Source of the DNA: Ancistrus triradiatus | Taxonomy: Eukaryota; Chordata; Actinopteri; Siluriformes; Loricariidae | Length of the DNA: 64,000 nt | Reading direction: 5' to 3' | Assembly (NCBI GenBank): GCA_025084515.1 | Contig: JAJAGP010000016.1 | Coordinates: forward strand, 1,129,877 to 1,193,876 | In this document: piece by piece, positions 36,738-46,106 of the stretch | How positions within the stretch are numbered: position 1 is the first letter of the stretch | Layout of the letters: each line of letters begins with the position of its first letter | Notes under the pieces: model-generated | Database searches by the model: none | What the model saw: the letters and a program-made list of their open reading frames with translations, nothing else | What the model was told of the DNA's origin: nothing | Made by a program: the position numbers and the translations under genes

Positions 36738-38289
36738 TACAAGTTGGGGAAAAATATTTAGTCAGCCACTGATTGTGCAAGTTCTTCTCCTACTTAGAAA
36801 ATGAGAGAGGTCTGTAATTTTCATCATAGGTACACTTCGACTATGAGAGACAAAATGAGGAAAAACAATCCAGGAAATCACATTGTAGGATTTTTAAAGA
36901 ATTTATTTGTAAATTATGGTGGAAAATAAGTATTTGGTCAATAACAAAAAGTTGAACTCAATACTTGTAAACATAACCTTTTGTTGTTTGGCAATGACAG
37001 AGGTCAAACGTTTCCTGTAAGTCTTCACCAGGTTTGCACACACTGTAGCTGGTATTTTGGCCCATTCCTCCATGCAGATCTCCTCTAGAGCAGTGATGTT
37101 TTGGGGCAACACAGACTTTCAACTCCATCCACAAATTTTCTATGGGATTGAGGTCTGGAGACTGGCTAGGCCACTCCTGGGCCTTGAAATGCTTTTTACG
37201 GAGCCACTCCTTCATTGCCTGAGTGGTGCGTTTGGGATCATTGTCATGCTGGAAGACCCAGCCATGTTCCATCTGCAATGCTCTCACTGATGGAAGGAGG
37301 ATTTGGCTTAAAATCTCACGATACATGGCCCCGTTCATTCTTCCCTTAACATGGATCAGTCGTCCTGTCCCCTTTACAGAAAAACAGCCGCAAAGCATGA
37401 TGTTTCCACCCCCATGCTTCACAGTAGGTATGGTGTTCTTGGGATGCAACTCAGCATTCCTCTTTCTCCAAACACGAAGAGTTGAGTTTTTACCAAAACG
37501 CTCTATTTTGGTTTCATCTAACCACATGATATTCTCCCAATCCTCTTCTGAATCATCCATATGCTCCCTGGCTTAAGCAGGGGGACACTGCACTGCAGGA
37601 TCTGAGGCCCTCTCGGTGTAGTGGGTTACTGATGGTAGCCTTTGTTTCTTTGGTCCCAGCTCTCTACAGGTCATTCATCAGGTCCCTCCGTGTAGTTCTG
37701 GGATTTTTGCTCACCATCCTCATGATAATTTTGACCCCACGGGATGAGATCTTGCATGGAGCCCCAGATCGAGATTATCAATGGTCTTGCATGTCTTCCA
37801 TTTTCTTACAATTGATTTATTCACACCAACCTGCTTGCCTATTGTATATTCACTCTTCCCAGCCTGGTGCAGTTCTACAATTTTCTTCCTGGTGTCCTTT
37901 GACAGCTCTTTGGTCTTGGTCATGGTTGAGTTTGGAGTCTGACTGTTTGAGGCTGTGGACAGGTGTCTTTTATACAGATAACGAGGCCAAACGGGTGCCA
38001 TTAATACAGGTAACGAGTGGAGGACAGAAGAGCTTCTTGAAGAAGTTACAGGTCTGTCAGAGCCAGGAATCTTGCTTGTTTGTGGGTGACCAAATACTTA
38101 TTTTCCACCATGATATACAATTAAATTCTTTAAAAATCCTACAATGTGATTTCCTGGATTTTTGTTTTCTTATTTTGTCTCTCATAGTTGAAGTGTACCT
38201 ATGATGAAAATTACAGACCTCTCTCATCTTTCTAATTAGGAGAACTTTCACAATCAGTGGCTGACTAAATACTTTTTTGCCCTGCTATA
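36738..38289 (-). mobile_element. Tc1/mariner family B, copy 2 (best preserved)
   Basis: TA-bounded, about 1.55 kb. Left end ACAAGTTGGGGAAAAATATTTAGTCAGCCA is slightly decayed from the consensus; right end reads TTTTTTGCCCTGCTATA. Terminal inverted repeats of about 200 bp share CTCATTTTGTCTCTCATAG-type text. Carries an antisense transposase. Confidence 0.9.
36958..37923 (-). pseudogene. Tc1-type transposase (family B), frameshifted
   Basis: Starts MTKTKELSKDTRKKIVELHQ at 37923, then an HTH-like IGKQVGVNKSIVRKWK. The frame breaks near 37720, so the middle is split. A 200-codon frame (36958-37560) keeps all three catalytic blocks: WLDETKIERFG, QHDNDPKRTTQ and SPDLNPIENLW. After ELKVCVAPK a second frameshift alters the C-terminus. 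At least two frameshifts make it inactive as it stands. Confidence 0.85.
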
Positions 38290-38309
38290 CATCCAGAAAC
38301 TTGTCCAGT

Positions 38310-38760
38310 CCGTGCCAAATCTTATCGCAGCTGTAACTGTGCTCATGGAGGTATTACACACTAGAGTGCTTCAGAGTGGTTCAGCAGAGTTGTATGGACT
38401 GTTGAATAATGACTTGATTTACAAGGCGAGGCCCGATAAGTACCCTCGAAGATCTGGAGAGAAAGACAACAGTGATTGCATCTCTGCCATCAAGCATGGA
38501 GGTAGATGTGTAATGGTGTGTTGAGGATTTTCCGTGTCTGGTAGGCCTACTGGTGAGCTACATCACTGTGAAAAGTCAGTTAATACATTGCCATACAGAT
38601 TTTATTGCAGAAAGGCTTGCATCCCACAACCGAAAAGGGGGAACCATGTGTTATTTTTCAACATGACAATGCTCCTGCTCACACAGTGAAGCCCACCAAG
38701 AACTGACTTAAGAACAAGTCCAGATTTTAACCCTACAAAGAATTTTTGGATACACATTAA
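38310..38760 (+). mobile_element. Decayed Tc1-like remnant
   Basis: Fragments resembling YPRRSGEKDN, AIKHGGRCVMVC and FQHDNAPAHTVKPTK in different frames are Tc1 transposase blocks of a further family. No termini recognised. Confidence 0.5.
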
Positions 38761-39480
38761 ACATAAACTAACTGGTAAACACTATCGACTTCTCATCAAC
38801 TGTCTGAAGCTTTTTCAATTGAGTGGAACAACAATGACTCTTCTTTCTGTAAAAGCTGTCCACAAGTTTACTTAAGCATTTAAGGTAATCATATTTTGCA
38901 ATTATGGGTTTGGCCCAGAAATGTGTGTGTTTACTGACAGAAACGTGACTGGTGCTCAAATTAAATAGGTTTTAACTGAAGCCCAGTGATTTCACTACAA
39001 GTGAGCTAATCGCCTTACTCATTCACCTTATTTTCTACAAATTCTCAGATCTCAGGTTTACAGGAGCAATTCAACAAACTAAAACTAAACTTGCTGGTTG
39101 TGCTCAACTCCTTTGTCTAACAGGCACTGCATGATGCACCATAGTGTGTATGCTGGGTATTAATCCTTCAAATCCTTGCCACTGTCTACATGGTGCACTG
39201 CTAAAATCCTTATCACTTATCTACGAACTGATAAGTGTGTAAGAGAAAATAGCTGTGCTCAATGTTCCAACGTGAATTCAGAATTTAATGGGCTTTGTGG
39301 AGACATTCTAACAAAGAACATATCATCTCTTAACAGATTTATTTGTGGTTCTGCTAAACTGGATGATAAACATTCTATAAGGTTCAAGTTAATTGTTTAT
39401 TTGATATTGTACTAGTTAAATTAATATACTACTAAAATTAAAAATAAATTGCTAATAAGCTCCATGTGTTTTCCCAGAAA
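38761..39480. other. Region upstream of ldha copy 2 exon 2
   Basis: From about 39025 to 39480 it aligns with 28215-28680 of copy 1's intron 1 (for example AAACTTGCTGGTTGTG), so it is duplicated intron. Left of that nothing is recognised. Confidence 0.5.
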
Positions 39481-42400
39481 ATGGCATCCACCAAGGAAAA
39501 GCTAATGACCCCTGTGTGCACCGAACAGCCAGTGGGATGCACCAACAAGGTGACTGTGGTTGGGGTTGGCCAGGTGGGCATGGCTTCAGCCATCAGTGTC
39601 CTTCTCAAGGTGAGAGCAACAACAAAACTGTGGGTGTGGCAAATGAATAATCATAAGTACTAGACAATAATAGATTTAACGTGAGGCAGGGGCTTTTCTA
39701 GACTACATTTACAGCATTTAGCAGACGCCCTTATCCAGAGCGACTTACAATTGGTACAATCTTACACTCCAAGCAATTCTGGGTTAAAGATCTTGCGTGG
39801 GATTTGAACCCTAGACCTTCTGGTCTAGAGTCCAGTGCCTTAACCGCTAGGCTACCACAGTCCCAAGACTACTTGTTGTACTCGGGCGGGCACACAGAAT
39901 TAACAGGGTCACAGCCATACCCCCAGTCAGTCATACAGGCACAAATGTGTACCTTCTAAAAAGCCTGATAAACACTAAATAGATTAAGTGATTTAACACT
40001 AAAGTGGCCGTTACTCCGCCATGGATGAGAAATTAAGGATAAATTAACACTACAGTTAATTTTAATCATTACATTAATTAAATTTGTGTATTTTCTTAAA
40101 CAAATAGAGACAGAAACCTCTGCAGTGTTATACCACCATTAGATAAAACAGCATCCATCTGATGCTTCTTTCACTTTTCCTCCCTGTGTTTTTTTCTCTT
40201 ATCCCCCTAGTCCATGCTCTGACAGTTTTGCAGCATAAAACCACATAAAACCCATTTGAGTAACATGGGCAAAATTAGTATTTTACTATTATTTCGGCTT
40301 GTGACTCATTTTGCAAGCAATGCCCATTTTACTAGCTAGCAAAAATAAAGTTTTGCTAACGTAACTGATGCCTTATGCTAGTTTATGCTAATTACTGCCT
40401 TACTTTAGTGGTATGTATTTGGAACTGGCTTATAGCCGATATTAAGTCCAAAATATTAATACTGATTTTGTAATATTAAGTCCAAAATCAGATATATACA
40501 ATTTAATTAAACATCAACAACATACCATATCTGCCTCACTGGAAGTCTGGCGTCTGAGGTAAAAGGAACTGAGTAGTTATTCCATGGTGTCGTTTGCTCT
40601 TTAGCAGCTCGGACAGTTACATGCTGGACAATCCACCATGTATTCGTTACCAGGAACAGGACTGACCCACGGGTATCCCGTCTCCCGTTTAGATTAATAA
40701 GCCTACTTCTCAGCCGTTTGGCCGGCAGACTTGGCTGGAAGACATTTTGAAAATCCGCGCCAAAAAGCCTTCGTAAATAGTGGCGTCACATTCAGCGCTA
40801 TGTCTCTGTCCAGTTGTGCTGATTTTGGAATTCACCGTTTGCTAGTTTGGTTGTATTCAATAATACGTTATTGTCGCCGCAGTAGTGATTATCTAGTATA
40901 TGTATGAAGCGATGTGTACGAAAATACGGGGAAATCACGTTCAATAATGGTGGATGCCGTATTATAACGGACGTTAGTGCAGTAGTGAATTCGCGTGACG
41001 TGTCTTGTTCTGCTCAGCAATCCAGGATAAAATCCGAAAGCTATGACTTTATGAGCTCCAGTACTGTCATAATATTACTGGGGCAATAAAGGAGGCCTAA
41101 TGACGACCTTGATGTGAGGAACATTCTGCTGTTGGTGCACATCCAGTGTATGAGGTGTAGGAACATTTAATTAGTATATTTCATTGGAAATATGATGCCA
41201 GTACACATTGTGGGCTCCTTGACAGGACACAACACTGCCCCCACATCCAACTTCCACCTGAACATTTTTTTTTTTCCATTGGGCCTTCTGTCTACTCAGC
41301 AGGGGCACTGCCAGACATTTCAGGCCATATGAAAACTGGTCCCTTAAAAAATGTAAAAAAATAAAATTAAGATAAAAACCTTAAGATAGACCCACAGAAT
41401 CGTCCTAACGTTCACCTTTCAACTTCAATCATATGGCACCCCTGATACTCAGAACCCTTTAAATCCTCCCCATTTAACTTGAATGAGATTTTACTCTCAA
41501 AGCATAGGTTTCATAACATACATTTCACAGTAAGGAGGAAACCAAAATAAATCAGCACAAGAGTAGATTAAATATTTTGTTGGTCACTTTGTTCCCTAAT
41601 AAATTATTTGAGCTAGACAGATGGTACAGGCATTTCCAGCTCTGTAAATGCTTGCAGCAGAAAGGATAGGAGAGGGAGACTCTAGACCATTTTTGATATT
41701 CAGCTATGATTCCCAAAGCAAACTAACTGGATTACACTTGATACTACCCTTTTGTAAACATGCTGATAATAGCTTAGACACACTCAACATGGTTGTAGTC
41801 AGGGTGTGACTTGGAGACAATGCATTTCCCTGAAATGTGACCTTTTCCCAGAGTTTCTCTATATAAAATACGCTACATACCAACCATGATATAATGAAAC
41901 AAATGAGTTGAAGCCTTAATAATGTGTATAATTTCCATGTAGGGACTGACTGATGAGCTGGCGTTGGTTGATGTGATGGAGGATAAGCTGAAGGGAGAGG
42001 TTATGGACCTACAGCATGGCAGTCTTTTTCTCAAGACACACAAGATTGTGGCTGACAAAGGTGAGGGAAATGCATTACTGAAGGAAGGTCCTAGCATTTC
42101 TTTGCTATTAAACAAATAGCAGATTGATGATCAGAATTGATGATCAAATGACAGATTGATGAACTTGTTGAACTGAATATGAAATTGAGCATAACCTATA
42201 CTTGTCCAAGACTACAGCGTGACCGCTAACTCGAAGGTGGTGGTGGTGACTGCTGGGGCTCGCCAGCAGGAAGGTGAGAGCAGATTGAACCTGGTGCAGA
42301 GGAATGTCAACATCTTCAAGTTTATCATCCCCAACATTGTCAAGTACAGTCCTAACTGCATCATCCTGGTGGTGTCCAACCCAGGTTAGCACTCAAACGT

Positions 42401-44223
42401 AATATTACGTTATACCTACCCAATATCTGTACCTTAACCATCTTAACCATGTTTAACCTCCATGTGTCTGTTTAGTTGATATTCTGACCTATGTGGCCTG
42501 GAAGCTGAGTGGATTTCCCAGGAACCGTGTGATAGGTAGCGGCACTAACCTGGACTCTGCTCGGTTCCGTTACTTAATGGGACAGAAACTGGGCCTGCAC
42601 CCCTCCAGCTTCCATGGTTTTGTGATTGGAGAGCATGGAGACTCCAGTGGTATGACTAATAAAATTTTAACTCATTTCAATGAAGTTGCTGGATAACATT
42701 GGGAAAGGAATGTTGCTAATAAATCACTTAAAGAGCCTTTATCTGAAAAATATGCTGCTGTATTTGCATCTGTTGCAGTGCCTGTATGGAGCTGTATGAA
42801 CGTGGCTGGTGTTTCCCTCCAGGGCCTCACCCCAGACATGGGTACAGACAAGGACAAAGAGGACTGGAAGAGTGTCCACAAGATGGTGGTTGACAGGTGA
42901 GAGTGTATGTACTATGGACATATGTAAGGGGTTAGGGATTTGGCAAGACAAACACATTACTACTGCAGGATCTGTTCTTTTTATCAACAGTGAAATGGGT
43001 TACTCTCAATAAAAGTCAGTTTGTACAGTAAGGGGAAAAGCCTGTTGGAACATGAAGCAACTGTAGTCGAGCTACAAAAAAAACATTTCGAGAAAAAAAA
43101 ACTATGCCTTTTACGCCAATAGAATTCACAATACAGTTCCTACTCATCAGTGGGAGTTCTGAGTGAGATAACTTTGAAACGATCCCACCACCCTGCTTCT
43201 CATTGTTCTCGGATTCCTCCTGACTCAGGCTGTTCAGAACTCCAGCACAAATTCTCTGAGCCCCTTTCCCCCTCTATCGCTTTGCCTTCACATTCCAAAC
43301 CACAACTAGTCCTTTGAACGTGTGGCCAACAATAACATGGCACGTATTTAAACGTGAAGCAGATAATGCTGTATGTGCCAAAAGTTAGGTTAGCTAATCT
43401 CTGTCTGACAAGCTGACCATGGGCCTTTTAATATTTCTGTACACTTGGCTGATTCCTGATAATAGTTGGCTGTCTGTGCAAAAACAAGTGTGTGATTAGT
43501 TGGTTAAAATACCAGCCAAAAAGCATCTTCCTTCCAAAGTAAGTGTTTGTCGATAAAAAATACTGCACTCTACTGTTGGCTAATCATGTTTGTGAGCCTA
43601 AGCTGTTATTTCTTGCATGGTTTAATGGTTGCCATCACTGACACAAAATGCTCCGTTCCTCCAATTCAAGTGCCTATGAGGTTATTAAGCTGAAGGGCTA
43701 CACCTCCTGGGCTATCGGCATGTCCGCAGCTGATCTGTGTGAGACTATCCTGAAGAACCTCCGCAAGTGCCACCCAGTTTCCACGTTGGTCAAGGTGAGA
43801 ACTGCCTTTCTTTTGCTCCTCTTATATACGCAAAACCCCATTATCCTAATGTACCTCCTTTCTGGAGAAGGTTCGTGTAGTTAATACTTGGACATTGGAA
43901 ATAATTTTCAGTTTGTTATTAATATTTAAAGGTTATGTGGTTTGGAAAGAAATGGCTTGTATGTTAATCTGGGCTTCGATTGTAGTTGAGACTAACTGTG
44001 TGCTTATTAAAGATTTTCAGTTGTTGCTGCAGTTTAGACATCTTGGCCTTTTCTGCAGGGAATGTATGGTGTGAACGATGAGGTTTTCCTGAGTGTACCC
44101 TGCATCCTTGGCAGCAGTGGAGTGACTGATGTGGTGAAGATGACCCTGAAACCTGAGGAGGTGCAGCAGTTAGTGAAGAGTGCTGAGACACTGTGGGGGG
44201 TGCAGAAGGAGCTGACCATATGA
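39481..44223 (+). CDS. ldha: L-lactate dehydrogenase A chain, tandem copy 2
   Basis: Same reaction and fold as copy 1. Coding exons: 39481-39609, 41943-42060, 42211-42384, 42476-42649, 42779-42896, 43671-43794, 44059-44223; all GT-AG, same phases, 333 residues. Catalytic residues are kept: Arg107, Arg170, His194, Thr249. It differs from copy 1 at 20 residues by my count, including Met31Gln (GVGQVG), Phe173Tyr, Glu177Gln, Cys186Phe, Trp189Phe (SSFHGFVIGEHG), His282Tyr, Glu314Val. Several recall LDH-B. The Trp just before the catalytic His is conserved in the LDHs I know, so Phe189 is unusual. No stop or frameshift, so probably functional. It converges with tsg101. Confidence 0.95.
39687..41113. 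mobile_element. 1.4-kb insertion in ldha copy 2 intron 2
   Basis: Bounded by GTGAGG at 39681-39686 and 41114-41119, which occurs once at the matching site of copy 1 (near 28892). It contains a SINE at its left end and then about 1.2 kb with a CpG-rich right half (40560-41090). It begins CAGGGGCTTTTCTAG, like a hAT end, but no matching right end was seen. Class unknown. Confidence 0.5.
39703..39865 (-). mobile_element. tRNA-derived V-SINE, antisense, short internal deletion
   Basis: CAGACGCCCTTATCCAGAGC through GCTACCACAGTCCCA; about 30 bp are missing in the middle. Confidence 0.8.
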
Positions 44224-45192
44224 ACAAGCGTCCTTTCGAGACTGATCTCCGGCTGACCAGTGAGTGTGTTTACATGCGCTAAATAATCCACTAACTGCAG
44301 AAGATTTTATCAGTAATCCAACAAACAAGTATACATGCACTTGAGTAAGCATAGTAATACGATTTCTACTTTGCAAGCAGCCAATAATCTCATATAATGT
44401 GAGACAAAACTTCAAGATTTAATATTAAGTAATCAAATTCATCGTTTTCTCAAGTACCGAGTCTCCAGAGTCTCTATCAAAGCGTTCGATAACCATTTTG
44501 CTGCCTTTAATGCCGTGGCCTGTTGAATTCCAGTTCTGCCAAATCCCACAAGAAAAAGCCATTACAGTCAATGTAAAAAAAAAAAAAAAAAAGAGGCCAA
44601 ATAAAGCAAAGTCTTCAGAATAGATGGACCTGGCAACCGGGGCAGGTTAGGAAACTAAGTAACTGTTACACAAGCAATGAGTAATCCGATTACTGGGGTT
44701 AAACACAGCGCTCTTTATGGGATTTCTTAATCTGATTTCTAGATCAGAGTATGCTGTATACATGACCACTTGAATAACCAGATAACTGCAGAAATCTGAC
44801 TACGACTGGATTATTAAATGCATGTAAACACACTCAGTGTCTCTAAACAGACCTCAGACCCACAGACCTTAACAGCCCTCTCTAAACTCTGGACAGGAAT
44901 CATCTCATGGCATTAGAGGAATCCTTACCTTACGGGACTGGTGCTATTAATAATGCAGAGGGGAGGCATAACCATGTATTAGGGATGGCCTGACACACGA
45001 CTCATGTCTTTGTGTGAGCAGCATTGAATTGCATGTAATCAGATGACACCAGAATCAAAGACCAAGTCCTCCTCCTTTTATTGACCACCTGATATGAGAG
45101 ATCCGGAAACAAGAAGGAACCAAAACATGAATGTAACCTGTATGTAACAATGAGAGCCATTTCTAGTCGACATCTTAAAGTGCTAAAATAAA
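44224..45192 (+). terminator. ldha: ldha copy 2 3' UTR region and candidate poly(A) signals
   Basis: The 3' UTR aligns with copy 1's on both sides of a MITE (44263-44834). AATAAA occurs at 44600-44605, inside the MITE, and at 45187-45192. The latter lies within the likely 3' UTR of convergent tsg101. Which is used cannot be told from sequence. Confidence 0.45.
44263..44834. mobile_element. MITE with perfect 15-bp ends in ldha copy 2 3' UTR
   Basis: Terminal inverted repeats AGTGTGTTTACATGC and GCATGTAAACACACT are perfect complements. Flanks CAGTG at 44258-44262 and 44835-44839 form a 5-bp direct repeat. The corresponding site of copy 1 (about 33276) is empty. Non-coding; includes an A-run at 44575-44592. 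Confidence 0.85.
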
Positions 45193-46106
45193 CAGAATTA
45201 ACTTATAATTCATTTCTGCCTGTTAATTCCTATTACAAGGAAAAAAAGTTTCTCTGACACTGGACACAGTCGTGCATGCGCAAAGGAGGATAAAGACTTG
45301 GATCCTTTACAAATTTTCTTTTTTTTTTCTTTTCATTTAAAGTGTTACCATAAAAGTTTGATCAAAAATCTACATCGACCTCAGCAGCACAGAAACACAT
45401 TCAGTCTGAATCCGTGACATGATATTAACTTCACATCACTTCAAAACAGTTCCACTTGTCTTTCTTAAATGGTGTTGATTTTTTGCCTAGAATAAAATAA
45501 ATATAGTTTGGAGTGTGACAAGCATGAGCATGGAATGGCAAACCTAAACATCAGGAGTGATCATCACATGGAAAAAAGCATGTTAGCTGTGCCACACAGT
45601 TATAGCAATCTGGTTACACAAATTTCAGTTTTCACGTGCTACCTTACATCAACTCGGAGGAACCAATGAAGATGCTAATAGATAAAAGGAAGTGTTAAGG
45701 ACATTCTTTTGACGTGTTCTGATACACCAGCTCCCTACGTGTTCATTAGCTGGGGAATCAAATCAGAAGTGTTAGGATCAGGGAAATTACTAGATTGTGC
45801 ATGACAAGGACTGAGAAACTCGAAACTAACATCTTCCAGTTTCCCTCCTGCATGTAATCTGGCGATAGTCTACTAAATGACTACTAATCTACCAATCTGT
45901 CCTCCTTTGAAATATTCATCTTATTATTTACACAGATAATCTGCTGGTTAGACAACCTGGAGAACTCGATAACACCCTTTGCAGAATGAAATCTGAAGAC
46001 AACAGTCATGGGTGGAGCTGCTTAAAGAACCAAACAGAGGAAAAGAAAAAGAAAGAACAGAAAATACATAAATACAGACAGGGAAGGGGGTTTAAACGGA
46101 GGGAGA
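45065..46106 (-). terminator. tsg101: tsg101 3' UTR and poly(A) signal
   Basis: The minus-strand AATAAA at 45077-45082 gives a 3' UTR of about 1 kb. The extent is inferred. No clear repeat recognised here. Confidence 0.5.

Noticed and set aside
36958..37560. Active Tc1 transposase (three catalytic blocks in one frame)
   Set aside because: The N-terminal part is in another frame and a second frameshift follows the last catalytic block.
39481..44223. Calling copy 2 ldhb or ldhc rather than an ldha duplicate
   Set aside because: Introns and UTRs align with copy 1 and overall protein identity is about 94 percent, so it is a recent ldha tandem duplicate despite B-like residues.
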